From Pegoplata infirma (taxonomy: Eukaryota > Arthropoda > Insecta > Diptera > Anthomyiidae), in NCBI GenBank assembly GCA_963921195.1, contig OY992538.1, positions 868,001 to 932,000 on the forward strand: DNA of 64,000 nt, in the 5' to 3' direction. The notes under the pieces are model-generated. The model saw only the letters and a list, made by a program, of their open reading frames with translations, made no database searches and was not told where the DNA came from. This document shows, piece after piece, positions 11,173 to 22,756 of this stretch (positions are counted from its first letter, which is position 1; each line of letters begins with the position of its first letter). The translations under genes and the position numbers were made by a program.

Positions 11173-12109
11173 ATATCGTCGAACTATATTCAATAAATGC
11201 CAACTCGAAAAAGCTTACTTTTCAGGAGAGCTAAAAAACTAGTTGTTTTGCATATTATTGCAAAAATAAACAATGTACCTTCCATAAGATGGTTTAAATA
11301 TTCTAAACAATTTTTACCTATGCCAAAAATTTCATATTTTCCACTGGTTTGCGTATTTTTTTGAGATGGCATTTATTACTATATCAAAAAACAAATATTT
11401 TTTTAGAGTTGGCATATTTTGTCGGAAACTAAAAATAAATTTTTTTTTGAAAATTTTTTATAAATTTTTTTTTTTTTTGGATTTTGTTTTCCTTAGTGCG
11501 GTAATTGCAAAAACTAAAAAAAAATTAAAAATCTTTGCATATTTTTAAAAGTTACTAGCTCCGAAAGCGTTTTAATTTCAGGGTGGCCAACTTTGGCACT
11601 CTGTAACTCACGCTTTATTATAGAAGGCTCACTCCAAACTAGCTATTTTGAAAGCTTATATCATTGACTTTATTTGCCCCACTCATAATGTTTCAATCTG
11701 ATAAATAGTTTGAAAGTTACATATATATAAGCAATTTTTTTTTTGCAAACACTATTTACATATATTTTTAAAATGGCAATATCTCGAAAACTAGGCATTA
11801 GATATCAAAACCTTTACCAGATTCGTGATCAGAAAGGCAAATGCAATAAGATATGTGGTCTAATTTTTTTTAAAAAAAATTTTGAAAAATTTTTGGAAAT
11901 TTACAATGGGAGTTGGCATTTATTTTCACCAAAAAAATATGTACTTTGAGTTAGCAGAATAACAAAAATGGATGTAAAACGACAAAAAATTATTTTTTTG
12001 ATCTGAAATTTTTACCACAGATGGGTATTGCATAGGGGAGCTATTTTCCATCGGAAACTCATTTCGGTCAAATTTGAGTTGGCATATTTTGAATATAGGT
12101 TCACGATAT
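11173..12109. mobile_element. TIR element with ATATCGT...GAAC ends
   Basis: The left end, ATATCGTCGAACTATATTC followed by an ATGCCAACTC block, is mirrored at the right. The phrase 'gagttggcat' recurs several times inside. Around 11770 it also contains an 'atggcaatatctcgaaaac' block like those at 4228 and 59238. It separates satellite-like pieces on either side. Superfamily unknown. Confidence 0.65.
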
Positions 12110-12249
12110 GGATTTTTTATTAAATTTTTCGTAGAAAAATTCTCAAATTTTTTCTTAAAGAAAATTCTAAGAGTAAGAGTCATTTTTCCTTCAGAAAAAT
12201 TTTAAGATTCTTAGACGTTTTCATAGAAAACAATTCTACGATTTATTAA

Positions 12250-12346
12250 TTTTCCTTTTCCCTTTCTTTTTTCCCTCTCCTTTCCTCTTCTTTCTTTTCT
12301 TCTCCTTTCTTTTCCTTTTTTTCTCTTTTATTTTTTTTTTCTTTCG
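12250..12346. repeat. Polypyrimidine tract
   Basis: Nearly 100 bases are almost all C/T on the plus strand. Directly after it, a G-rich block at 12356-12367 faces a C-rich block at 12370-12385, a potential hairpin. Such tracts can adopt triplex DNA; no function is implied. Confidence 0.8.
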
Positions 12347-12447
12347 AATTCGGTTTGGGGGAGGGGGAATTTCCTTCCCCCCTCCGTGGATCCGCACCTG
12401 CCCTTACCGTAACCTTGTAAAAAATTTGGCTTCGTTAAAAATATTTT

Positions 12448-12509
12448 TAAGTTTGTATTCCGTTTGTAACACATCGAAATATTGGTCTAGGACCCCATAA
12501 AGTATATAT
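12448..12509 (+). mobile_element. Mini-me-like element, first part (split copy)
   Basis: The text 'tttgtaacacatcgaaatat' and 'taggaccccataaagtatat' match the same block in the full copy at 51261-52180. The copy is broken at the TA tract and continues at 14364. Confidence 0.75.
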
Positions 12510-14363
12510 GAGCAATTGTCATTAACTTTTAATATTTAAGAAAAAAAAATTGCGATTTTTTTTTCGTGGCACATTGATAAGACTTTGTAGGTAAATAACA
12601 TTATAAATAAGTAATTCAAATCCGTCCGCGTGCATTAATTTGAGCGATCGCACCCAAAACTATGGCGGTTTAAAATTAAAATTTTTAAAAAAATTGTCAA
12701 AATTACATTTTTATCCGATGTTAACCAAACGTGCCATTTTGTATTATGCTTACCCAGAGCTAAAAAACATATTCAAACATGCATAAAATCTTTGCTAAAT
12801 ATCGAGATATTTGCATTTAACAAATTTTTTTCGGCACATTTTCCAATATTTTGGAAATAAAAATGTTTCCAGCGGTTTTATTTTTTTTAGAAAAATATTA
12901 CCAAATGCATTAACAAAATCTCAACAAATTCTTAGTTAACACCATTATTCTATCTCTAATATGTAAGAAACAGCAGTTGTTTAAAGGGAACATTTTTGAA
13001 AAAAAAAAAATTAATAATTTTGAATTTTTTTTTTTTTTTAATATTAAATGTCTGATTTTACAGTGTTGTCCTTCACTGAATATTGAAACTATTCAAAGTA
13101 TGATTAATAATGCTAATATTAAGGTTATTACGAAATATTTTAACGTTATTACTAATTTTATCAAGGTTATAAAAAATTTTTGCGATTTTTCGCGATTTCC
13201 GCCACTGCAAAAATCAATGGACTAATTTTGAAATATTATTTGAATAAGACATGTCAAAATCTATCAAAATACATTTCTTTTCTACTTTATTTAAGTAATG
13301 TAAGATTGTATATAACCATTAAATTTAAAGGTATCAAAAATGTAAAACCACCGAAAAACCGCTTAAACGTTAAATTTTTTCGGGTGCGAATTAATTGAAG
13401 ATAGAGAATTAAAAAGACTACCAAACGCGCCTTTCACCGACCAATTTCTATAAGCGGCCTGGATGTGCCTTACAAAAAAGTGAAAACTGAAAAACACCGC
13501 GGAATTCGCCAATATTAACTTTTGATCAATGTTGCTTTCCATGATTTTATTATATTTGCACATACCATTGTTTCTACATGTTCAACTTTCAGCCATGCAC
13601 ATTTGGCTGTCAAATAATGCAAAACTAAAATATCGAAATTTTGCAAAAAATTTAAAAAGTTCATAAAATTTTTGCAATTGAATATTTTTTGGATGCGTTT
13701 GTAAATCAAGTGGGAAATGGTAAATTATAAAGTTCACAAAGCATTCGGAACCATTCGGAATAAAACTGGCAGTGTGCCTCGCAAAAAACAGACTTTTTAA
13801 AAAATTCACGTTTTTTCTTCCCATCTTTGGAGAGCTGCAGCTTCGTAACCATTGCGAGCACATCATTCGAATCAGTCTCAGATTGTGCATATTTACAAGG
13901 GCTTTTACCATGTGCATTTGAATTTTAAAATTACAGTTTGCACCAAAAGCTACAATCAAAAAACCTCGAAAAATTGAAAATTGAAAAAAATTGGTATCAA
14001 AGATTTAGGTCCATGTAACTTTTTTCTTATTGATGGCACATCCACTGAACCTACACCAAAAAATTACCCAAGTCTACTGATTAAACGGTATTAAATTTGG
14101 AGCAATAGCTTTAACGCACCCAACAATATGGAACTTTGAACGAAAAATTTAATGACAGTATCAAGCGATTTTTTTAAATTTTTCAACTTTGCACGTTCCT
14201 TACCATGAGATAATGAGACTATTTGCGCTGTGCCTTTGCAGAATTACTCATTATGGTTCCCTTAACATATCTACATTCACAGGTACCACCTAGTTTACAA
14301 AAAAAAATGTTATTGCGAAATTAGTTAAATATCACAAGCGTTAAAAGTTAATGACAAAAGTCC
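12510..14363. mobile_element. 1.85 kb TIR element that split a mini-me-like copy
   Basis: Inverted ends share TTGTCATTAACTTTTAA (17 bp perfect). Flanking atatat occurs at 12504-12509 and 14364-14369, and the text on the two sides joins into one uninterrupted mini-me-like core, which fixes the borders. Minus-strand frames between 13363 and 13959 are open and less repetitive than usual, but I do not recognise a transposase. The superfamily is open. Confidence 0.75.
13582..13959 (-). pseudogene. Possible decayed coding remnant inside the TIR element
   Basis: A 125-codon minus-strand frame has a mixed composition with several Cys and His residues, and an overlapping frame contains a CEAH-like stretch. 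This might be the ghost of a zinc-binding transposase domain, but no complete motif can be traced and the frame may be chance. Confidence 0.2.
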
Positions 14364-15113
14364 ATATATTCATGATCCTCGATCGATTTAAAGTCGATCT
14401 AGCGATGTCCGTCCTTCCGTCCGTCTATCTGTCTGTCCGTAGAAAACAGCTAACTTTTGAAAGACTTTACAGAGGCTACTGAAGTTTGGCATTTATGTTG
14501 GTCATTTAACTGGTCAGGTTAGTATTGCAATCCAGCCAAAAAGTTATGAGCAAAAGAGTAAATTTCGACAAGGGTTTTTCGTGAATTTACGAGATAAAAA
14601 ACACGATAGCTTTCGGAAGACAATAATGACACTGCTGAAACATGTTTCTTTACCGTTCCCCAGGTCTGTTTGGTATTGAATTTCAGCTCAATCGGTCCAG
14701 TGGTTCAAAAGTTATAAGCAAATCCCTGAATTTCAGATTGGTTTCATTTTAAATGCCACGTGTTAAACAAGTTTTAAAATCATTGGTGGTAACTTAACAA
14801 TGCTTTTCAAACTTGTTAAGTCTTAAAAGCATTGGTAACTTAAAAATTACACTCGTTTTTTCCTTTTACATGACAATTTTGTGTACATACGTGCATTCAC
14901 TCAGAAATATTTTTACAGTAAAAAAACATTACACTCCAAAAAAATTTTACACTCAAAATGACAAAAAAAATAATTTTTTTCTCGAAATAAAATATTTCTA
15001 ATCAAAATTGTAAATTTTTTTCACGCTAAGAAATGTACTGTCCTTTCAAAAATGCATTGTGGAGGGTATTCATAGACTCGGCGAAGTCGAATTTAACTTT
15101 TCTACTTGTTTTT
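14364..15113 (+). mobile_element. Mini-me-like element, second part (split copy)
   Basis: It resumes with 'atatattcatgatcctcgat', the core 'gtcgatctagcgatgtccgt' and a GTCY tract at about 14405-14440, then the long tail, ending 'gaatttaacttttctacttg'. With 12448-12509 it forms one near full-length copy. No protein is encoded. Confidence 0.85.
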
Positions 15114-16860
15114 ATTAAAATGCGTAAATTTTGGAGGGTATTTATATGAAGACATAGACCTACGATATCCATATTAATACGAAATAATCTTTATTAAATT
15201 TAAGTCGACACGAGATGGTATTCCTTTTAGTTCGGGAGTTATTGAAATTTTCACGAGGGTCCGCATTGTTTCATAAGGGGACAACGAAATTTTTAAACGC
15301 TGATATGGCCGAGACACCCCAACCTTAGAATTGTCTCTTTTATATATATTTTAAGTTTAATGCAAATCAATTGATAAGGGTTAAGATACTTCCCTTGTTA
15401 GTGTAACAAAATCTACTAAAATCAATTTATAATTTCTAAAGAAATGAAAATATCGTATTTGTATTTACACAAACTTACCCACTGTTCAAAAAAGTTCAAA
15501 AACCTTAAGCATTTCGATGTTGATGATGCCAACAGCGTTTTCTGCTGATAATAAATGGAGTTTTACTCTGAAGTTTATTTAAAAACAAAGAAATTTGTTA
15601 ATTCAAAATAACAATAAAATCACGTGGTAAAAACAAAACATTTAATATTTTAACAACTTGTTAATGTCGAAAAGTAAATAACTGGGTTAAACAGATTGTT
15701 TTAACCACGGTTAAATATAAATTTATAATTTACAATACAGCAAAACTGCACGTGCAAGTAACATCAACACAAAAACAAAAAAATAAAAAATCGATTTATA
15801 GATTTTCTCTTAATTACGTAAAATATGAAGAAAAAATTTAAAACAAAGTATGAAAAATGTTGTTTCGATTTTTAACACGTTTTAATAATTTAAATATTTT
15901 TTTTTTATTTAATTTTGTTTATATATTATTAAAAAAGCGTTTTGATGTGTTGGCCTCTTGATAGTTAAAAAAATACTAAACAGCTGTTTCAAAGATTTAA
16001 AAATATTTACACATATTAAAAAATGGCAAATCAATTCGTTGAATGTTACACGGACTTAAAACTCAAGAGATTTTTGTCACTCAATCACAGAAATAAACTG
16101 ATTGTGAGTTTATAATTCAAATAATCCAAACACAAACCTATTATGATTACGGAGGGTTTTTTGTATCCGTCCGTCCATTTGTCATTAGTCGTTCGTTCGT
16201 TTAGTTATGTTTTAAGTTTCATTCACTATTTATTTTAATATTTTTTTTTATTAGTTGATGGAAATTATTTATGTGTGTTGTGTTAGTTGTTAAAGATGAT
16301 GATGATGATGTTGATGATGATGATGATGATGATGATAGGGGTTTGTTTGGTATGGTTGATAATTTCAACTAAACTGTCACTAAATCGCATTAAATTGAAT
16401 AATTGCCTCACTTTAGGTGAATTAAATTCATATTAAATTTGTGTTTGTAATACAAACTACATACAGTTTTTATCTTTAAAACACAATCACTAACTACACT
16501 ACATTACAGTACAGTGAATTTATTTATTTATTTCAATTACTTTTTTTGATGTTTTTCTATATCGGATTTGTTTTTTGTATAATTTTAAGGTTGTTCTTAA
16601 GCAGACGGTTCGATTACAACTGAGCTTTTGCAAATAGTGTTATAACTATTTTATCCTTTTTTTTTTTTTTTTATTTTACCATAGCAAATATTTGGCGCCA
16701 TCTTTAGTTAAGCTCCATCATACATAGATTTTAATTAAGATGGTTCAAATGTACTCAAAAATCTTTTGATATGTTATCCTTACATTAATTAGAAATCAAC
16801 ATTTTAAGTTTGTAAAAATTCGGATTCGTATCCTTTTTCCAAATTAATTTTAGCAAATAC
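15114..16860. other. Mostly unique, repeat-poor region
   Basis: Its first 220 bases are related to the interior of the element at 22981-23505. The remainder lacks recognisable element ends or coding regions. It contains a GAT microsatellite. Low repeat content makes it a possible intron or intergenic part of a host gene. Confidence 0.5.
16295..16337 (+). repeat. GAT microsatellite
   Basis: An almost uninterrupted run of GAT/ATG trinucleotides, with one TTG interruption. It could in principle encode Asp or Met runs but lies in no supported frame. Confidence 0.95.
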
Positions 16861-16867
16861 CATACAA

Positions 16868-17381
16868 AATGCACGCTTTAAGTGATGGTAAATTTTCTAA
16901 CGTGAAAAAATTATACAATTTTGATTCAAAATGTTTTATTTTGAGTAAAAAACTTTTTTTTTAGTAATTTTTGTAAAAAAAAAACATAACAATTTTTTTT
17001 TGAGTGTAAGATTTATTTTGAGTGTATTTTTTTTTGGTAACATTTTTGAGTGTAAAATTTTTTTGTAAAATATTTTTGTGGCGTACTAATGTTTTTAAAC
17101 CTTGTTTAACGATTTTTTCAAGACCACACGTTTAGGTGAAACCAATCTAAAATGCACAGTTTTTTTATAGCTTTTGAACTACTTCACCGATTTTGCTGAA
17201 ATTTTTTAATACCAAACAGACCAGGGGAACGAAAAATACATATATGTGCCAAGCAGCCTCAGTAAAGACTTTCAAAAGTTTGCGTGTTTTCAACAGACAG
17301 ACATCCTGAATATATACCCTTTATTGGGTCCTAGACCAATATTTCGAGGTGTTACAAACGGAATGACAAACTTATATACAT
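16868..17381 (-). mobile_element. Mini-me-like copy, interrupted
   Basis: It matches 51300-52140 in the same direction: 'taagtgatggtaaattttc', serial 'gagtgta' blocks, then 'cagacagacatcctgaatat' and 'gttacaaacggaatgacaaa'. It stops where the hAT-like MITE at 17382 inserted. Confidence 0.8.
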
Positions 17382-17597
17382 TAGGGTGCAAGAAATTAAA
17401 CCTTTTTTCGAATTTTGAAAACGTCGGGGTCAGTAATTTTTTTTTTCACTTTGTTCGGAACTTTCTTTTTAAAAAAGGAACCCAAAGCCATTGTCCTACA
17501 GGTCCAAAATTTTTGTGTGTTAATATCGACCTTAAAAGGCAACTTTCCTATCCCCGACGTTTTGAAATTGGAAAAAAGCCAAATTTGCTCCACCCTA
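17382..17597. mobile_element. 216-bp hAT-like MITE
   Basis: Ends TAGGGTGCAAG and CTCCACCCTA are imperfect inverted repeats. The 8-bp target duplication atatacat is perfect at 17374-17381 and 17598-17605. An 8-bp duplication with TA-starting ends fits hAT. The interior is itself a foldback around 'aaaacgtcgggg'. Confidence 0.85.
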
Positions 17598-17607
17598 ATA
17601 TACATAT

Positions 17608-17922
17608 TTGGGTGGCACAAGTTATGATTTTTTTTTTTAATTTCGTCGATCGCTGGGAAAATTATTAAATTTTTAGCTAAATCGGACAAAATTAACCGGT
17701 GCCTTTGGGGGTTAATGTTTTGCCCCAAAATAAAAATGTTTCCATACAAACACAAAAACTTTTTTAGATTTTTTAATCTTTGTTTTTTAACTATTTTTTT
17801 ACTTGATTAGCTTATTAACGACTAAGTTTCATTTTGGTGTGATAAACCATTCCGCTACAAAATTGACTTCGAAAAAAAGTTAAAGCCGTTAGGGTCTTAC
17901 TCTAAAAATTTTTGTAATTTTT
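17608..17922 (+). mobile_element. Left part of the GGGTGGCAC hAT-like family
   Basis: It starts GGGTGGCACAAGTTATGA, then 'aatttcgtcgatcgc' and 'taaatcggacaaaattaacc'. The same order is found inverted at 36460-36638. It is interrupted by a mini-me-like copy and resumes at about 18600-18716. Confidence 0.65.
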
Positions 17923-17924
17923 AT

Positions 17925-18600
17925 AACCTCCAACCACAGGTTGGGGGTATACTCACTTTGTCATTCCGTGTGTATCACATCGAAATATCGGTCGGGGACC
18001 GCACAAAGTATATATAATATTGATCCATGATAGAATCTAAGACATCCTAGCGATGTCCGTCCGTCTGTAGAAATAACGATGCAGTCCAAACCAAAAGAGC
18101 TAGACCCCTGAAATTGGGCAAGAACACCTGTTATGTTACTGGTAAGGTTAAGTTCGAAGATGGGCAAAATCGTACCAGGGAGAAAAAAGTTCCCCCTTCA
18201 AGAACTAAAACGACCCCTGAAAAATACGATATTTTTACGAGTTTTTTTTTAAATTTTTGCTTAACAAATGTAACATTTGTATGCCATATTATGTTCATAG
18301 ACCTGCGCTTGGACCAAGGGGGTTAGAAAATTAGATTTTTTCAGGCCGCCCCCAAAGGGGGTGGGGGCGTGGTTATAGAAATTAATTAAAATTAACGATA
18401 AAAATTTATTATTTAAGAGTAAATATCATAAACAAAAAATTTGTAAACATATATATCGGGGTACAGGTGTCCCCTACCAAGTCCGCCAACCCCCCTCCCC
18501 CCACAAAAAAAAGACGCCCCTGCGATTTTTTTTTTAATTTTAAACGTGTTGGAGGGTATAAAAAGATTTGCACAGCCGAATTTAACACTCTTACTTGTTT
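17925..18600 (+). mobile_element. Mini-me-like element, second subfamily
   Basis: It begins 'taacctccaaccacagg' with a 'gggggtatactcacttt' block, has the TA tract, the 'ctagcgatgtccgtccgt' core, and ends 'gagggtataaaaag...gaatttaacactcttacttg'. It carries C/G-rich 'gggggcgtgg' segments not found in the first subfamily. Relatives lie at 20700-20895, 22074-22200 and 31380-31680. Confidence 0.75.
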
Positions 18601-18716
18601 TTTTTAGTTTTGAATTGAAACGGTTTTAGCTGAGATGTTGCTTTTAATGAAATATATCCACAAAAAAACATTATTCCTATCTGTGACATCTTTATCGTGT
18701 TCTGAATTGTATAAAA
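18600..18716 (+). mobile_element. Continuation of the GGGTGGCAC-type element
   Basis: The text 'gagatgttgcttttaatg' and 'ttcctatctgtgacatct' matches 36255-36330 and the interior of 54114-55012. The next mini-me-like copy breaks it at 18717. Confidence 0.6.
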
Positions 18717-19062
18717 AACAAGTGGAGAAGTTAAATTTAACTTGGCTGAATCTGTGAATACCCTCCACAATGCCCTTTTTAAGTGATAGTAAATTTTCTA
18801 ACGTGAAAAAAATAACTTTTTTGATTAGAAATATTTAATTTTGCGTAAAACAACTTTTTTTAGTAATTTTTGAACAAAAAATAAATAATTTACAACATTT
18901 TTTTTTGGAGTGTAACATTTTTTTTGAGTGTAAAATTTTTTTCGAGTGTATTTTTTTTTGTAGTGTGAAAATATTTTTGAGTAACACAAATACATTGTAA
19001 AATATTTTTGTGACTTACTAACCAATGTTTTTAAAACATGTTTAACGGGTTTTCAACACGTG
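18717..19062 (-). mobile_element. Mini-me-like copy, truncated
   Basis: It starts 'aaacaagtggagaagttaaa' and 'gaataccctccacaatgcc', includes several serial 'ttttgagtgta' blocks, and runs to 'tttcaacacg', where the next element inserted at a TG dinucleotide. Compare 51261-51612. Confidence 0.8.
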
Positions 19063-20697
19063 CACACAGAAAACAGATTCAGTTGTTGCAACTGAATTGT
19101 TTGCCAACTGAATTTTTGCGGTTGCACCAACTATCAGAATATTCAGTTGCCTCTACTGACAATTCTGTTGTCTCTACCGGTAAATATCTATCATAAGAAC
19201 CAAATATTTTTGTGTTAAAATTGACATTGGTTAGAGTGATCGAATTTTAAAAAGCGTTATATAGTTGTACCAATCAATATTTTTTTAAACTGTTTCTTTT
19301 AAAATAAAAATTATTAATATTTTTTTCAAGCAATTTTACTTATTTATTTGATGGCAAAAATTTTATAATTTAAAAAGTGAAATAAATACATACAATAGAA
19401 AAAATAAACTAAAACTTTTAATTATAATAGAAAAATTTTAAATCTAAGAATTTTTCTAAAAAAATTGTCTCAGAATCTGCGAGACTTTCTAGAGCAAAAA
19501 TAACTCGAAGTCAAAATATATCTCTTACGAAGAAATGTAAATGAAAAAATCGAAAAAATATCTCAGACTTCTAAATCTGTTTCTTATAGAAACATAACTC
19601 AGAATCTGAGGATTTTTTAATAGAAAAAAAATCAGAACCTGAGATTTTTTTTACAGAAAGAATGTCTCAGAATCTGTTAAATAATATCTCAGAAAATATA
19701 ATTGAATATCTTCTAATGAAAAAATGTAGAAGTATCTAAGTCTCAAATTCCGAAATTTTTCCTATAGAAAAAGTCTCAGATTTCAGGCATTTTTCCTACA
19801 GAAAAAAACTTAGACTTTAAGGCATTTTTCCTATAAAAAATGCCTCCGATTTTGAGAATAGTTTTGGATGAACCATTGTTAATTTCAATATTCTGGCATT
19901 TACAAACCTTAAATTTGTTACCACTCTCTGGACACTTTGGACTCTAAGGATTTCTTGGAAGCTGTTCCAAAGTTTTTTGTAGGTGACTCAAAAACGATTT
20001 TATTGTCGACTTTTGGATAAAATATTATCTTTAGCATCTGCATTAAAGTTCCGTGTGCAAATACCAAAAACAAGATTTATTGATTTAAATTGATTGCATT
20101 TCGGCAGTTGTATCAACTTACCGTCAAAGTTTGTAACATTTTTTACGGAATTTTATATGAATTTTATTTTAAAATTTAAAAAAACGTCTGGACACAATAA
20201 CATTTTTGCTTTAACTAATTACTATTTTAATTTTTTTGACGAAAAACGTTTTGTAATCTAAATGAAATCACAACAATCAATTATTAGTTAAGAATACCAA
20301 TACAAATTTATAATTTAGTAAAAATTTTTAAAAATAAAAAATTATTGAGAATTTGAATAAGTTGACCAACATTTTCAGTTGTGGATACTATTACCAAATG
20401 TTTTTAGAATTTATTAATTTAAATAAATGATTATTGGTCGAGAGGGAAAATAAAGATTAAAAGAAACGGTTGTACTTACTAAATATTTTTCAAAAACTTT
20501 ATTAGTTTTTAGTTTGGGTATATTAACCAAATTATTAGTTGTTGATACATCCATTCGGTCACGATTCATAATTAATTATTACTGCTGTTATTTATTTGAT
20601 ATGGGGATAAAAAATTTGCAATAACAACTAAAAATTTATAAGATTTATCAAAATTCCGTTTTCATAATGGAATTCCAACTAAACATTTTTCTGTGTG
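19063..20697. mobile_element. 1.6 kb TIR element at a TG target
   Basis: It starts CACACAGAAAAC and ends TTTTTCTGTGTG, with TG at 19061-19062 and 20698-20699. The flanks join as 'aacacgtgaatttaag', exactly the text of the mini-me-like consensus at 51609-51624. Its ends resemble the CACAGAAAA members of the TA-target group. It contains degenerate 35-bp satellite units at 19440-19860. No transposase was recognised. Confidence 0.7.
19440..19860. repeat. Degenerate 35-bp satellite units inside a TIR element
   Basis: Repeated 'tctcagaatctg' and 'tttttctatagaaaaa'-like blocks correspond to the array at 770-1905 but with many changes. They show the satellite inside a second, different element. Confidence 0.7.
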
Positions 20698-20699
20698 TG

Positions 20700-20895
20700 A
20701 ATTTAAGTGGGCGTGAATAAAAAATATTTAACTACATAATGATAAATTTGTAAAATCTGAATTCAGAAGGTAAAAATAGGTAAAAATATCTCCCCCTCCC
20801 ACTTAAAAAAACGGCCACGCCATTTTTTTTGTAATTTTTTACATGTACGTATGTAGGGTATAAAAGATTCGGCACACCTGAATTGTAAAGGTTTT
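20700..20895 (+). mobile_element. Mini-me-like fragment, second subfamily
   Basis: The text 'gtgggcgtgaataaa', a C-rich block, and 'gtagggtataaaagattcgg' matches the right half of 17925-18600. Confidence 0.6.
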
Positions 20896-20939
20896 CAAGA
20901 GCGAATTTTCTTCCCTTATTCGAATTTAACCATATACTA

Positions 20940-21420
20940 CACTCAAAATAAATTCTCTGCCCAATTCGCAGAAAAATCTGCTGAAAATAAGCCCATTTTG
21001 AGCTATATGAAAAATCTGCTGATTTTAGCAGAAACGGTTTGCTGAAAATCTGCCATGATTATCTAGGTGAAACCAGCAGAAAAATCTTTCAAAACAGCTG
21101 AGAAATCTGTTAAGACATTTTTTTATGAAAACTTTAATAGTTTTTTTTACACTTTGACTCAAAAAAGAATGACAGCAAACTATTTCTGTATAATAAGAAA
21201 ATAATCTGCTAAAAATGTGTTTAAAAATATTTTTAAATTCAGCAAAAAGAATCGGTAAACACGCAGTAAAATTTCTGGTATTTTCTAAAACTGATTGACA
21301 GAGATTTTAGTAAAAACATCCAATTTAGCAGAAAAATCTGCTGAAAGTTTGCTAAATCAAATTGAAAGTCGTTTTACTGATTTTTTGACAGAGTTTATTA
21401 GCAAAATGTTGAATATGCCA
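20940..21420 (+). mobile_element. TA-group element with 'ctgctgaaaa' repeats, right end missing
   Basis: It starts CACTCAAAATAAATTCTC after TA at 20938-20939, then many 'cagaaaaatctgctg' motifs. An inverted relative lies at 32175-32345. A matching right end was not found before the next element at 21431. Confidence 0.6.
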
Positions 21421-21430
21421 TTGTAGGCTA

Positions 21431-21677
21431 CACAGAGAAAATTAAATTTCCAACTGAATATTTCAGTTGAATCAACTTAAAATTCGGTTGCTGCTACTAA
21501 ATTTCGCTGTGGCATACGAATTTTTTAGTTGTTTCTATTAAAAGACAGTTGTATTAACAAAATTTAGTTGTAACTACAAATATTTAGTTGTTTTAACCTT
21601 AATACAAATGCATCAACCGAATTTTTGTTGCAACAACTGAATTTCAGTTGGAAATTGGCGAATTTGTTTTCTGTGTG
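21431..21677. mobile_element. 247-bp TA-target MITE
   Basis: It starts CACAGAGAAAATTAAATTTC and ends TTTGTTTTCTGTGTG, with TA at 21429-21430 and 21678-21679. Arms carry 'tttccaactgaat' inverted blocks and several 'cagttg' motifs. Related ends occur at 19063-20697. Confidence 0.85.
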
Positions 21678-22255
21678 TATTATTTTAAATCGCAGAAATT
21701 TCAGAATAACAATTTTTAAGCCGTTATAAGTGTATCCCAGTGAACATTGTAAAGGGAGTCTCAAAGAAGTTAGAAAAGTCTAAAATTTAAATAGATTTCT
21801 GTTTTTTTTTAAGCACTGACGTTCTCCAATAGCCTACCTTTCGAACAACCCTAATATAATATGTATGAACACTTTACAAGTTTTGTTTGTGGTCCATTCA
21901 CTTAAAATTCATGTTGTTTCTGTTCTGAGAAAAACATAAAAAAAAATCGTCCACGAGGGTTATTTACAGTGATGCCAACTTTTTGAGAGCAAAAAACACT
22001 TAAAAATTGAAAAAAAAAACACTAAAAAGCTTCGAGCTAAAAAAAAACGTAAAAAAAAAACTTATTGTTAGCCTTTTTATACCCTCTAACCATAGTATGG
22101 GGGTATACTCACTTTTTCATCCGCCCATCCGTCTGTCGAAACCGTGATGCAATTATAACCAAAAGGCTCCTCAAGTTTGACACGCACATGAGTCATTCCA
22201 CACCAAATATTCAGCGAAAAAAACATGTGTCCCCTTAATGTCTATATGGAACTTT

Positions 22256-22570
22256 GAAAATTGCGTTTTTAGTGGTTAAATATTGGAAAAATGGTCAAAT
22301 TAGTGCCGAGTTCCCTTGATTAAATATTTATCAAATTACAAGGGAATGAGCCACAATCTCACTCTCTTACATTTTTGTATATTTTTTTATGAGCTATCGA
22401 GCTATCGAGTTTGAAAATTGCGTTTTTAGTGGTTAAATATTGGAAAAATGGTCAAATTAGTGCCGAGTTCCCTTGATTAAATATTTATCAAATTACAAGG
22501 GAATGAGCCACAATCTCAATCTCTTACATTTTTGTATATTTTTTTATGAGCTATCGAGTATTTTTTTTTT
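22256..22570 (+). repeat. Recent tandem duplication, 157-bp offset
   Basis: The block 'aaattgcgtttttagtgg' to 'tatgagctatcgag' occurs twice in succession with only a couple of differences. Near identity implies a recent event. Confidence 0.95.
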
Positions 22571-22756
22571 TATTTTGAAAAATTTTCAGAACCCGTTCTA
22601 AGTTTTTAATTTTTTAAAAAAGTAAATTTTTCAAAAATTCGGCCAAATTTTTAATTATTTTTTTTTTTTAATTCAGGAGGGCATTTTTCACAGTTTTCGA
22701 GAAAATTTGATAATTGGATTTTATAATAATTCTGGAAGTGTCTTGTATTTTATTGG

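Noticed and set aside
16295..16337. Coding poly-Asp tract
   Set aside because: No open frame of useful length or splice context surrounds the GAT run.
17246..17755. 119- to 140-codon open frames on both strands
   Set aside because: They span the junction of a mini-me-like copy, a MITE and a third element, so they cannot be one gene.
22256..22570. CRISPR-like repeat
   Set aside because: Only two long near-identical copies without spacers, in a eukaryotic context.
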